Source: Branchiostoma floridae (lineage: Eukaryota > Chordata > Leptocardii > Amphioxiformes > Branchiostomatidae). From it: a DNA stretch of 64,000 bases. The stretch is taken from the NCBI RefSeq assembly GCF_000003815.2, contig NC_049990.1, positions 3,731,496 to 3,795,495 of the forward strand. The letters run 5' to 3'. Shown one piece after another: positions 19,871 through 31,869 of this stretch. Within the stretch, counting starts at the first letter, position 1; each line of letters opens with the position of its first letter. Made by a program: the position numbers and the translations under genes. The notes below the pieces were generated by a model. The model saw only the letters and a list, made by a program, of their open reading frames with translations. It made no database searches and was not told the DNA's origin.

Positions 19871-20220
19871 GCTCCATTCCCATGGTGGTGGTGTGTGTGT
19901 GTTTGGGGGAGGGGGTCATCCTGGCAAATTTAAAACTTTAACGGTAAACTAGGAGGTCGGACAACGCCGAAGAAATTGTTCTGACGAAAGGTTTAGGAAC
20001 GACTTAATTGGAGTGTTCTATCGTATGGAAGATAATTAATAAGCCAGTCAACCTCACTTGTACTTCATAATTTATCGCAAACGCTAAACGTTTAATTTTT
20101 AGAGAGGGTACAGCTACGGTTAACTCGGTACAGCTCACAGAAGTAAAGATTTTGTTAAAGATATCTATATGTATATTATATCATGTGCACTTGCAGAATA
20201 CAAAGTACATTTTTTGTAAT

Positions 20221-22324
20221 TACCTGCATGTATGCAGGTATGGTTTTGATGCTTGTGGGAACTTTTCGGTAGCCGGGGATGTAGGGCGCTGTATCTCGTG
20301 AACGGATGGTGCGAGCACAACGATTTTTGGTACGTGGGTTGGGAGTGGTAGCCTAACACTCAGGTTTGATTTTGGGCCTCCTGGCGTTTGAACTTGACAT
20401 TGCAGGTGGCATTTTTGGTGTTTTGGGAGCACTTTTGGCGCTGTGTGTCCGGAACGATACGCGCGATTGCGACGATTTTTGGTGCATGGGTGGGGGGTTG
20501 TTGCCTGTTGCCTAGGATTGACTTTGGGCCTTGTCGCGTTTGAACTTGACCCGGCAGGTCGAATTTTGTGTCCGAGAGGGGTGTTTCCGGAGTTACATCT
20601 TCTGAACGGCTGGTGCTGGCGCAATGATATTTGGCACATGTGTCGGCGGTGGCTGAATAATGCTCAATTTTGATTTTGGCGCCCTTGGTGCTTGAACTTG
20701 ACATTTTAGGTTACCTTTTGTGCGGGCACGGGGCGTGCGCTGTATCTCCGGAACGCAAGGTACCATTGTGTTGCTATTTGGTACGTGAGTTGTTTGTGGT
20801 GTCCTGGTGGTCAGGTTTGATTTTGGGCCTCCTAGTGCTTGAACTTGATACTGTATAGGTTGATCCTGTTTTTGTGTGGTTGGGGCATCCTCCCAATATC
20901 TGCTTGGTTTTAAAAACAGATTATGGTTGGGTGTAGAACCATCATCTGGCCTGGGCCACCTTCAATGTATCAGGTTACTTAGTGGCACTGACAGTTTGCC
21001 AGATGACGGGAGTGTGCCAGATTATATATCTGTTGGTCAGGTATAATTGGAGTTTGCTTATTACTCTTTGTGGTGTTTCTAGAGCTGTATAGTACTGAGT
21101 TTTAAGTTTCGGTACAAGTTCCTTTACCCTATTGGCAATCATGGTTGAACTTGAACTTAAACAGAAGAAGATGCAATTTTCTAATGTGGAGGAGAACTGT
21201 ATAGAGTGTGGGCATAAGAGAAAGTTATGTGTATGATTTGTCCTGTGTTTCTTTTTGTTTCTTTGGTAATGCCATTTCCATACTGTATACAGGTAATTTG
21301 TTGTTTTGGGCTAGTCATATTCGCTTGGTTTTGGGCCTGCTTAATCTATGGTACAGGCAGGGTTAAGTGGTGGAGGCTTAGCTTTGTTCTGTTTTAAATT
21401 CAGTATCGTTGGTTGCATTTTGTCGCGGCAAATATATGATGAAATTCCCCTTCTAAGCAACTGCTCATTGGTTTGCGGGGATGTTTGCTGGGTGTTTGCT
21501 CTGACTACAACAGCTTCTGAACTTTTCAAAGCTTCCATTGCCAGTAGTCTGTGTAACACAAACTCCGCTGTCCAGGGCTGTAACTGGCCCCTCCCCGCGG
21601 GCCGGCGGATGTTTGGCGGGCTGCTATAAGCGAGATTTAATCAGGCTACATTGCCAGCAGCTTGCCATCTATAAATGGGATTGACAAGGGCATTTTTCAT
21701 AGTAAATTATGCTGTTAAATTTGGCTTAGATACTACAGGAGATTTAGGTTTGGGTTGGATGGATTGAATGAAAATATCATACCACCCTGGGGACTAACTG
21801 TTGCTGCTGCATGGGGGCTACCACTATTCATATTGTCTAATGTCTATGGAACTACAGATAAAAGTATCATTGGTCAAATTATGCAAGTAACATTCCGATG
21901 TCAAGTGAATAACACCCCAGAAATAAATCTTTAATGAATATCATTGGAAGAACACAAACCAAGGAGACTTAGCAGCTGCATTAGGTCAGTACATTGAAAT
22001 AGGAAGATATTAGTATATCATGTGACAGAGTAACTACATGTGCATGGGCCATCTGAGACAAAAAAAGGTAGCGTCTCAACAACTTCAAAGTACTGTGGTT
22101 GGTTACATACTTAAGAAATCCAAAATAAGTAATGTTCATCCATGTCCAAACTTACAAATTCAGAAAATGGAATTTCAGAGTCAGACTTTTGCATGGTGCA
22201 CAACCAACACGGTAAAAAGCTCATTTTTCCAACCACGTACCACAGACAAAAAGGCAAAAATACCCAATAGGTCTACAGAAACCCAATACATTTCATGCAG
22301 GCCTGAGGTCTACGAACTCTTGTT
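20221..22324 (-). mobile_element. Helentron-like non-autonomous element, copy 1
   Basis: It matches copy 2 (43646-45636) in inverted orientation from end to end. In element orientation it starts AACAAGAGTTCGTAGACC and ends in a 9-bp-stem hairpin TACCTGCATACATGCAGGTA. Next to the hairpin end are about four tandem units of roughly 152 bases beginning TCAAGTTCAA. No replicase, helicase, transposase or reverse transcriptase is encoded. Hairpin at one end, internal minisatellite and lack of a clear target duplication fit Helitron/Helentron-derived (HINE-like) elements; the class is inference. This copy carries a nested 104-base MITE (21545-21648). Confidence 0.75.
21545..21648. mobile_element. 104-bp MITE nested in Helentron-like copy 1
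   Basis: Absent from the same place in copy 2. The ends TAGTCTG / CAGGCTA form a short inverted repeat and CATTGCCAG is duplicated on both sides (9 bp). Insert plus duplication is 113 bp, exactly the length difference between the two copies. Confidence 0.9.
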
Positions 22325-23160
22325 GCATGTAGATTTTACTCTACAGTATTTAAGCATTCTCTAATATAACACATACATAGACTATGCGTGCCATCAATAA
22401 AGTTGCTATCGGAAATGTTATGTGCAGTGGCGGACCTATAATATTGCACCCCAAGGGTAGGCGCTGCATGCGAATTGGCCCATTACATATATACGTGCCC
22501 AAATATCAACCCATGTTTCTTCCCGCTTTTATACCTTTTATTAGCTTTGCTCTCTGTGCGCTGTACGGTCACGGTCACGGTCACGGTCACGTTCAGGACA
22601 GAACGCGTTATTAGCATCAGCTACATGCCTCGGAGCGCCAGGCACTGTGAGAAGTTCAATTCAGTTCATCCTCGGGGAGGTGACACCAGTATCTCCACAT
22701 GTTCCTGTCCAGCAGAAGTTACATAATCACAATACATTTGATGGATGCTGGAGTTTTTCTCTGTATTTTTTCTCGACCTTCCAAACTGCCACTGGGAACA
22801 ACAATATCTTACATCCCCCATGATGAAATAGTAAGGCTTATGTGATGCTGCAGTACCCGAACATACTGCTAGGGGGCACAGAGTCGCCATGTTTCTTGAG
22901 AACATCAATACCTACCAACATACCAAAATTCATAGAAATCCATCGAAAGGCATTTGGGTTGCGACCAAAAATAGTACCACGGGCCTGAGTTAATGAGCAT
23001 TACGGTCCTTATATCCGGACTAATAGGCTTGCATCCGGGATAATCGCACTCAAGCCCTGCGTGTTACACGGGGTTAAATGGACGTTATCGACTTTGGTCG
23101 TCACGTGACGGGGAAACCACTAGCACTACTCTCTGCAAGATCGACTACGCTTGTTATACT
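22325..23160. other. Unassigned stretch
   Basis: No gene recognised. A short CGGTCA run (GGTCACGGTCACGGTCACG) lies near 22567-22591. Confidence 0.5.
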
Positions 23161-23162
23161 TC

Positions 23163-23372
23163 CTTTCCACTAGGACGGCGCTCTCTCTGCGACCTAAAAT
23201 TTGACAGATCGCTGAACGAATTCTATAGAAAAGAAACGAATCTTTTTACACTTTGTGTGTTTTGTTGTCTTCTCAGTCCCACTTTAACGTTTTGCATGAT
23301 ATACCCAGTGTGAAAGCTAAGGTTAGACATATCCTATTTAGGTCGCAGGGAGAGCGCCGTCTGGTGGAAAGG
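23163..23372. mobile_element. MITE with 35-bp inverted ends
   Basis: Ends TTTCCACTAGGACGGCGCTC and complement of GAGCGCCGTCTGGTGGAAA, followed inward by CTGCGACCTAAA on both arms. No coding capacity. Confidence 0.75.
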
Positions 23373-23382
23373 GGGTCTTTTA

Positions 23383-23702
23383 AGGTGGGTTCACACATGC
23401 GTATATATTCAAGTCCGTTTGATGTGCGTATGAAGCTCTTAGTCTCTACCAGGCCCCACAGGTTGCGGGAAAAATAGTACAAATTGGACAAATATAGATA
23501 CATAACATGCCAGATGAGTTAGCTGACCGAGAAGTATGGTTAGCGACCCAGCTAACTCATCTGACATGTTACTTGTTAACGTTTGTCTAATTACTGATAT
23601 TTCTAATATATTTTTTCAACGACCGGTGGGGCCTGGTGGAGGCAAATATTTCCATGCGAGCCTCATACGGACTTAAATATATACGCACGTGTGAACCCAC
23701 CT
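23383..23702. mobile_element. Harbinger-like MITE with TTA target duplication
   Basis: Ends AGGTGGGTTCACACATGCGT and complement of ACGCACGTGTGAACCCACCT; TTA borders both sides (23380-23382 and 23703-23705), the usual target of PIF/Harbinger elements. The centre contains a second palindrome (23508-23570) and TAGTCTCTACCAGGC sequence like the TAGCC MITEs, so elements are nested. Confidence 0.8.
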
Positions 23703-24539
23703 TTAGTATAGGGAGAATAATTTGCCAGGGGAGGTTTGCTACCAGAGCTCGAAGAGTTGGTTGACCGCGCAGCCATGAACCAAAGCGTGGACTGACTCCC
23801 CTGGCCAATTTCCCGATTTTTTTTTGCCGAATTTTACGATCCCCGCACCCCCCGTAGGAAGGCCTGGTGGAGACTATTAAAGTGCCACGGAGGTCGAGTT
23901 AAATTTATCCACTAAAAAGTGGATTTGAAACGTCGTTGTCTGTCACTGGTACAGCAAAGAACATTCGTCGATGAGCAATAATCACCTTGCGTTCGGAAAA
24001 TGATACAAATATGAAAAGCTTATGACAATAATCAGTTCTGGGGTCAAATATAATCCTAACATTTCATTGGTTGAAAACTACAAGTAATACTGAGTTCAAA
24101 AGCAATCAGACATGATTTGGTTCTAGTTCCCCGAATCATATTCTACCCTCAAGTTAACAAAAATATATCTTACAATTCCATTGCCATCTTCCCAATATGA
24201 AGGAATACCTCTGCGCTAAAACCTTATAATGAACCCATTTCCGTAAATCTTCACTAATATCTGCCGGGACTTAAGTAGATCTAAGGAACTGGATTGGTCC
24301 AAAATGATCTCCTCTCTACCGGGGTAGACCCATTACGAACCCCTTGGGACAGATACGGAATTTCAAATCAATAAACAGGTCACTTTTTGTCTGAGGGTCG
24401 CCCCTGCATTCCATTGGTTGAACTAGCTCCCTCTTGAATCACGTAGTCTGATGAAGTTCAGGACATTTAATCGCCAAATAACGTATACCTAATTGCTTAG
24501 TAATGCTATTTTTACAGCTATGTTGTTATTGAAATATGC

Positions 24540-25110
24540 CTTTATTGTTATTGTGTTGTTTCTCTGTATGCCCAGGATTGCCTGGAAAGCAGGTCTAGTC
24601 TGACGTGACCTGAGTTGTACGTTCCTGGTAAGATAAATAAAGTGAACTGAAAGTAAAAGTGAACTGACTCAAAGGGCGGGGTAAGTGTGCGGTCATCTAC
24701 AAGCATCTACGATCTGGTGGCAAGACGTAACCTGGGACTGATGGATACGGGGAAAACTGCGTCTGTGCTTTTAACCCCCCTCTAGTCGTATCAGTCTACT
24801 GGTGTGATCTGCCTGTCTTGTACGTTTCGTATGTCTTTATATATTAAAGACTTTGCTACTCTCTGTTCGATAGATAAATTCAAGTACATTATTCTGGGAG
24901 GCGAAAATCCACATTGTGTACAAGTAGGCAAATATATTCACGATTGTTTATACCGTAGAACCAATAGTGTAAATGACATGCTAGACCCTTTATGTTGATG
25001 TATCCATACCTATAGATATCCATATATATGTGTTTAGTTGTACTGTAAGTAGTTGTTATTCATGTAGACCTTACGAAAGTCGCTGTACTTTTGTCGTTGT
25101 CAATAAAGAT
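24540..25110 (+). mobile_element. 3' ends of LINE-type retrotransposons (relics)
   Basis: A tail ending GATAAATAAAGTGAACTGA lies near 24630-24650. A frame at 24804-24998 (FATLCSIDKFKYIILGGENP, ending at a stop) looks like the C-terminal tail of a non-LTR reverse-transcriptase protein, followed by an AATAAAG near 25100. Both are fragments. The assignment rests on style rather than catalytic motifs. Confidence 0.4.
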
Positions 25111-25140
25111 TGTTGTTATATTTTATTTGGATGTGTCAAG

Positions 25141-25318
25141 TTAGGTTTAGGTCACATTTCCAAACCGGGGCCCGGTCGGGCAGCTTTCGGGAGCAAAAAG
25201 AATGATATAAAAGACATCAAAATACACAAATTGTGTACATTTGTGGCTATGAATTTTAATTTTTCGTTTCTTAAAACATCCCGGCCGGGCCCCAGTTTGG
25301 AAATGTGACCTAAGCCTT
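25141..25318. mobile_element. MITE with long GC-rich inverted ends
   Basis: Arms TTAGGTCACATTTCCAAAC then CGGGGCCCGGTCGGG, and the complement on the right (CCCGGCCGGGCCCCAGTTTG then GAAATGTGACCTAA). About 178 bases. Confidence 0.85.
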
Positions 25319-26199
25319 AGCAAGAGTGGGTTGGTGGGAGCTCGTCGGACAAGTAACCTGTCGTGGGTAACTGGACACATACCCCTTTCTTTCCTTCTTC
25401 TCTTTAAAAGATAAATGCTGACTACGGTCGGACGACCTTTTGGTGTCAAAGGTCTAACTTAATGGCACACTACAGGATACATTCACAACATTGTTCCCCA
25501 TCTGGAAACTAAATGAGCATATCGTGCATATTCATACATACACATCACTAGATATAGACAGATGTGGAAGGTATGTATATGCAAGATGTATCTAAAAGTA
25601 TTCAATTTCCAGGAGGAGCAGTACTTTTGTGAATGACCCTGCATTGCAATAACTTAGACCTTTAACATCAAAACGTCGTCTTACCGTAATCTATGGGTAC
25701 AGGACATCTGGCAATGGAATGTGATGACATTTTTCAGTTTCTTCCAGTTTCAATGGGTTGTGGTAAAATCATAGAAATTGGCCAAATAAGATATAAACCG
25801 AATGGCATGCCAGAGAATTGGAGTTCAAGAAGGTCATATACAAAGTACAATTCTTTGGGTTGCAGACTGTCTGGTTGCAGACACCTCTGGCATATCATAA
25901 TAGAAAAAAAAGTTCCAACAAACATCATCTGGCATATCTGGCCAATTTCTTCTATTTGTTTTTGCATCAAGAAACTGAGTCCAATAGAGGAATAACATTG
26001 TACTGAAAACCCCTCCATGCAGTTTAATGAATGATCATGAATGGACCAGTCCTGACAATTTCCATTAGCTTTGCCACAGTTGCCATCAATATTCATACCA
26101 CTAAACGGAGGGACACATTAATATCAGCACAGCTAAGCCTGCTATGACTGGCCAATTAAGTTTCTATCCCATTCCGGGGTACTGTAACACAAACTCTAT

Positions 26200-26990
26200 C
26201 CCATCGGCAATCAGGACGACATGAAAAATTCATGCGGCACCGGTTGGTTTTACAATGAAATACCATCAGTGGACGGCCTGACAGTGACTCCCGCTGGCTC
26301 TTCAAGGCTAGTTGATTCCCTAGAGGGGCAGTAACCAATCGTTACATAGTCACCATTCGGTATATTACGTAATTTATTGTCGCGTTGTTTTGGTTAATGA
26401 ACAGTCCGTCTCCCAATCTATGTCCAGAGGACGGCAGCCTTCAGAAAATGAAGCAGGTTCGACATACCACCAACACACAGGCCTGACAGTCCCTTCCGCT
26501 GGTTCAAGGCTAGTTGATTCCCTCGAGGGGCAGTAACCAATCGTTACATAGTCACCATTCGGTATATTACGTAATTTATTGTCGCGTTGTTTTGGTTAAT
26601 GAACAGTCCGTCTCCCAATCTATAATATATGTCCAGAGGACGGCAGCCTTCAGACAATGAAGCAGGTTCGACATACCACCAACACACAGGCCTGACAGTC
26701 CCTTCCGCTGGTTTAAGGCCAGTAGATTCCCTCGAGGGGCAGTAGCCAATCGTTATATAGTCTCCATATAGGGTGATTTATTGTCGCATTGTTTTGGTTA
26801 ATAAATAACCTGCCCCTCCAGGCTATGTGCAGAGGACGGCAGCCTTCAGAAAGTGACAGGAATCATATATAACCCGAACTTCGACGGCTGGTTCTGCAAT
26901 GACATACCGCCAACAGACAAGCCTGGGCTTCCGCAGTCTTCAGGCCATTTAGGGATTCTCCAAGGGAGAGGACAGTGCACGTAGCGAAAG
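26200..26990. repeat. Tandem array of about 207-bp units
   Basis: Units starting GCCTGACAG at 26276, 26481 and 26690 and a diverged one at 26931. Each holds GAGGGGCAGTAACCAATCG and ATTTATTGTCGCGTTGTTTT. Units 1 and 2 are nearly identical; later ones decay. No coding potential. Confidence 0.9.
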
Positions 26991-27745
26991 TTTGTTCTAA
27001 CTGCAAATAGTTCAGACCCATCGTTACTTTATTGACGAGGCAATGCGATGGAAACCCTATGTAGCCAAACTGATTCTACTGAGTCTCAGCTTGATACAAC
27101 ATGCTTGACAACAGTTAAGTTATCCAATTCTTATTGATAAGACATTAACAAGAACGAGTGACTCTCGGTCTTTTACTTCTACTACTTCATTATTGCAAAT
27201 TCAAAACAATTCAAAACATTTAAAGAAATGATGCTGACAACATGAAGGGATTCGAACAGCTTATTTATTGATTATGACCTTCGAATGTCTACACGTAAGA
27301 ATGACATGGACACTAAAATAATGGACTTCCCATGTTTTACATGTTCAATTCGACAAAAGTAATAACGGTCGATTTTGGGAAATTCTGAATATTCTATGAG
27401 ACACCTTCTAGGTCTTAGTGTGACACATCACAACTGTCAACGCTCTGAAGTGTTGATGTACTTATAATGTCTTCGTTGATTCCGCAGTACCTTTGACATT
27501 AAGCGGTTGTCGAAAAGATAGCTGTCCTTGTCAGTGGGAGGACATTTCAGTTGTCAACACTTTGAAAGACATGGCATTTGGGAGATGATAGTTTTTTCCT
27601 ACATGTACAGCGCATACATCCTCCCAGATCATACCCTTAATCTCAATATTCTTACTGGAAACAGAAACAAGCAACAGCAATGTTCAACAGCTTGTCTTGC
27701 AGAGTTCACAAACACTAGAAATACGAACTAATTAATGATGTAAAT

Positions 27746-28303
27746 ATGCTGAAAATTGGCTACATGTCATTCACAAGAAAGTTTTATTCTATAGAATATT
27801 TTGAAGTTTGGAGCCAAAATGTTACGATGAGCATCTGTAATAGAGAAGCTGCAGCTGCTGGTCTAGATTCAGTATTTCAGATTTACAAATGTAGTACGAT
27901 TGTCTCTCTATATATATCACTGCAATTACTGTACGTCTACTTTATCATAATGACATGTACTTACACGTGCAATATAGATATTTCATTTATTCCTCAACGA
28001 CTGTATAATGTTCTCCATTTTAGCCTCTATGCGAATCAGTTCTCCCACCACGTTTTGCCCATCTGTTTCCTCAACTGTGTGAGTATGTCACCACGAACTG
28101 GGAATGTTATCTACCAACGCGACCTCCTGAAGGCAGGGGGAAGCTATCAGTGTCAGGCGTACGTGAAGGTCTGTATGGGGGGGGGGTGTAACAACGCGTT
28201 AAGCGATTTAGGAGGACTGCCGCCGTTTGATAATAATAACAGTACATTTAGGGATACGATAAGACTGCTTATGGTACACGAAGCATACCTTTATACGCAC
28301 TGA
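27746..28303 (+). CDS. Uncharacterised 185-codon ORF, doubtful
   Basis: An ATG-started open frame ends at TGA (28301-28303). The middle has a hydrophobic stretch (VSLYISLQLLYVYFIIMTC, about residues 52-71) that could span a membrane. No domain was recognised, and the flanks are repeats. A 558-base open frame in sequence of this composition can occur by chance, and no splice sites or homology support it. Confidence 0.15.
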   Translation: MLKIGYMSFTRKFYSIEYFEVWSQNVTMSICNREAAAAGLDSVFQIYKCSTIVSLYISLQLLYVYFIIMTCTYTCNIDISFIPQRLYNVLHFSLYANQFSHHVLPICFLNCVSMSPRTGNVIYQRDLLKAGGSYQCQAYVKVCMGGGCNNALSDLGGLPPFDNNNSTFRDTIRLLMVHEAYLYTH

Positions 28304-28809
28304 GCTAGATTTGAGAATACTAATTGCGAACAGCGAACACCAGGACGTTCCATTGTGGCAATTTACACAATCAGTTGGCGTTCAACTTCACTAGGCCGCG
28401 ATGCGAGTATCTTGTCAACGAAGCTTAATGAATTGATGAATTCAGGGTAACAAATGGTGTGCTTCTTTGAACCAAAGCAACCAATTACACTTCACGAATA
28501 ATTTACCAGCATAGCTTAACGTTGAAAGAGAGCGAGCCGGCTATAATTAACGGTAATCTATATAAAATACATGCAGTTCAAGGGAAGCAGGCCTACGGGG
28601 TAGTACAATCCGGCAAAAAATAGACCGATCGGGAAATTGTCCAGGCGAGTCTGTCAACGCGGCCGTCCAACTCCTCTGGCAGCAAAACTCTCCTAGCAAA
28701 TTATTCTCCAGCGTAGTCAGTCTGTAGTCTCTACCGCGAGGGAGGGGAAACATGAACCTAAGCGTGGACTGACTCCCTTTGCCAATTTCCCGATCGGCCG
28801 TTTTTTTGT

Positions 28810-28934
28810 TGTTGCCGAATCTGTATCTGTACCGATATAGCCGGTATAACCGCCGTTCGGCGTCACGTTGAACACACCAGCTTCGCAGGCACGCGGCGCG
28901 GCAGCAGCTGGTTACTAGTATATTACACCGAACT
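28810..28934. repeat. Dispersed 111-bp repeat, copy 1
   Basis: Runs from CTGTATCTGTACCGATATAG to AGTATATTACACCGAAC and is the inverse of 48296-48406. It contains GCTTCGCAGGCACGCGGCGC. Confidence 0.8.
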
Positions 28935-29808
28935 ACCCGTCATGCCTAACTTTTGCACATCTGCAAGCGTTCTTTAAAACTACCCAGAGAAGATGCCTGT
29001 CTTGTACAGACAGACAGAGAAGATGCCTCTACTGTACTTGGTGATAACAACTGTATCTGTATCTATACAACCGAATATGCCTTGGTGGGGGCTAGTCAGT
29101 CTGGTAGAAACCCTCGATCGGTGCCAGACGTGTGTCTTACGCTGGGCGAGGCCGAGGGCGCCGCGTGGGGAGCGAAGCGCCATCTGTCTCACAGCTCTGT
29201 TGCCGTGTCTGGGGGAAACGTTGATCAACGTTATGTCAAACTACAAAACCAGCAGCTGCCGAAATACATGCATTTGGCCAGTCATGTGTGACACCACGCC
29301 AGAAATCGGGCGTCTTTCGGACGTCGTTTGGCAAGAAATGAATTTTATTGATATGACATCCGTCCTGCAGACTCATGATCATCAATTCTATTAAATGCGA
29401 AAGCGCGAAAGAAAAGAAGAAGACGCGAAAAATACCAAAAACTTTTAAAAATGCAACGTGACAAAACATCGCATCACACCCAAGAAGTCTTCTTCTATTA
29501 AATCCTGGAAGTGCACAAACCGATACGACTGTGCGTGGAATCTATTTTGTTTTTACTGTTACACTCAAGGCTACGTACTAAAGCCATTTCTTTAACCACA
29601 CTCACGTCACGTTGACGACCACCGGAGGGACCTTAACTTTTGTATCAAAAGTATGGCTAAAATCAATGAGCGCGCGGATGTCATCCATGAAATTCATTTG
29701 CCTTATTTGTGAAATCGAAGAAGAGCACATGTCACCAATTCTCTGCAGTCTCTATCAGGCACATCTTCAGGACAAAGGATTGGGGGAGTGTGGCATCGCC
29801 ATTCATTT

Positions 29809-30262
29809 GTGTCTCACTCAATATTGAGTTATTCCGTCTGCCGGTTATCCCGAAAGAGTCTTTCTTGGAAACATTCTGTTCTGGCTCGTTTGACCAATTG
29901 CTGACGTCGCGTATCCGCAAGATCATGTGTTAATAAGATCACGTATCCGTTAATCTCAACGTTCTGAAGTGGTTGGTCATCAGTATTGATCCTGAAGCTT
30001 CGAAGAAGGCGACAGTGGTCGTTGAAAATTTGATCCGTGTATACCTTTGTGTTTAATAAAGATGAGCACTGTACTACGTACTATTATATGAGTACTTCCA
30101 ACACAGATGAGCTTTCATGGGTTTACAAAAATAGTGTGAGTGGTTTTCACTTCACAAGTGTCAGGAGTCTTCAGAATAAACTGTTTGCATCGGACACTCC
30201 TTCAAGCTACCCGGCAGGCAGAATAACTCAATATTGAGCGAGACACTGATACACAGTAATAG
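29809..30262. repeat. Foldback inverted repeat
   Basis: GTGTCTCACTCAATATTGAG followed by TTATTCCGTCTGCCGG on the left is complementary to 30190-30250 (CCGGCAGGCAGAATAACTCA, then ATATTGAGCGAGACAC). Arms about 80 bases, loop about 300. Confidence 0.65.
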
Positions 30263-30514
30263 CGATAATGCCTCACTCCCCGAATCCCTATCATCTACGT
30301 ACGCGTAGCTGACAAAATTACACCCCGACGAATGGTTAGCTTTCTGAAGCGGTAAGAACCGCTGCCCTTCTCGAGGGTGAAGAAATTCTTCACCGACGTT
30401 TGAAATTACTTTCTTTATCCCCATTCTCAGCCGGTGGGCTATCCTGACATTTGAAATACTTCTGCGCAATCAGGACCGAGCCACATTTCTCTCTTTATCT
30501 CGGGATCGATATCC

Positions 30515-30790
30515 TATTGTACGGTCTCTCTAGTCTCCGGCGACCAGATAGTTGAAGCAAGGACTTTTCGCAAATGTAGACTGTTTTTCTTTTAATATGC
30601 TTCTAGCCTTACAAAGTGACTGGACGTTCATAAAAAAATGTCACTCATTCTCTGGTCTCTATTCCCCGGCGACCAAATGAAAGTGTAGGTGAAATGATTC
30701 TTTTTTCTCAAACGTCGACCAGTTTTCTTTATATTTCCAACCTTACAGAGTGACTTGACGTTCATCATTAAGAAAAAGGTTCACTAATTC
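30515..30790. repeat. Two-unit tandem repeat
   Basis: CCGGCGACCAGATAG... and CCGGCGACCAAATGA... start two units of about 125 bases ending AGTGACTGGACGTTCAT / AGTGACTTGACGTTCAT. Confidence 0.7.
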
Positions 30791-31387
30791 TCAAAGATGT
30801 TCGCTGCGGTGTACAGAGACTTATCAAGTTTACTGCAATGTTTGACGACTTTCTAAACTTATTATCCATAGGCACCGTATCTCCAGACGGTAAATCCTTA
30901 TCTCTTCATTATTTTTTTCTTGGCACCTTTGTTTACTCATAATAGCTCAAATCGGCCTGCAGGCCGTTTTTCACTGAGGTCACGAGGGAAGAGGTAAGGG
31001 TCAGACAAAATATATAACAGAGATACAGTTTACATCATTTAAGGTTCTGTTGGGTCTTTTGATTGTCGAAATTCTTTATTACAAGAATGATCAGGCAACA
31101 CAATTCATGTCTGTGAAGTTGAAGAATAAACACTGGTTGAAACAGAAAGAGATTGTTGATGAGCGACATCCGTTGCCTCATTTAACTTTTGTTGGGGCAA
31201 TATGCTGTAAAATCTGTACCCTCATGTAAAATAAATGTTCATCTGAAGACTTATGCCACGCCATTGACCCATTCCCTCGTTTTGTTAAACTCACACGTAA
31301 CTACATTTATATAAAACGCCTGTCGGAACATCTCCTCGTTATTAGACAGTCCGGGTTAGGTCAGTGCGCTGGTTGGATACAGGTGGC

Positions 31388-31790
31388 AGGGTTAGCCTCC
31401 ATAGCAGACTCTCTGGGCTCTTTATTTTCGGTTTGGGGCCCACCACATTTATGCTGGTCGTTTCTTATTGTACTGGTTCGCTTGGGCCCCCAAAACGAAG
31501 GAAAATGCCCAGAGAGCCTGTTACAGGCTGGCCGCAACATTTGTGAAAATAGGTCCGGATACAGTTAAATCCAGGCCGTTATTTTTCGTATCCTTAATAA
31601 GGGATACGACCGATATACGGGCGGATACGAGATACCAGTCGTATCCGCCCGTATGTGGTCGTATCCTATAAGGATGCTTAAAGACAACGACCTGGATTTG
31701 ACTGTATCTGGGCCCATTTTGTTCAGAAGTGTATCATTAGTCCGCCCAAAACGAAAACAAATGCCCAGAGAGCCTGCTATGGAGGCTAGG
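31388..31790. mobile_element. TAGCC-type MITE with nested palindromic insert
   Basis: Outer ends TAGCCTCCATAGCAG / CTGCTATGGAGGCTA with CTCTCTGGGC inward. An inner palindrome (31550-31712) has arms GATACAGTTAAATCCAGGCC / CCTGGATTTGACTGTATC. No coding capacity. Confidence 0.7.
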
Positions 31791-31869
31791 GGAGGTCCTG
31801 GTAATAACGTACGCCGGCAGAGGAATGGGGCGTAATCACCGGCCGGCGTGAAGCTGAACGAAGTGTCCC

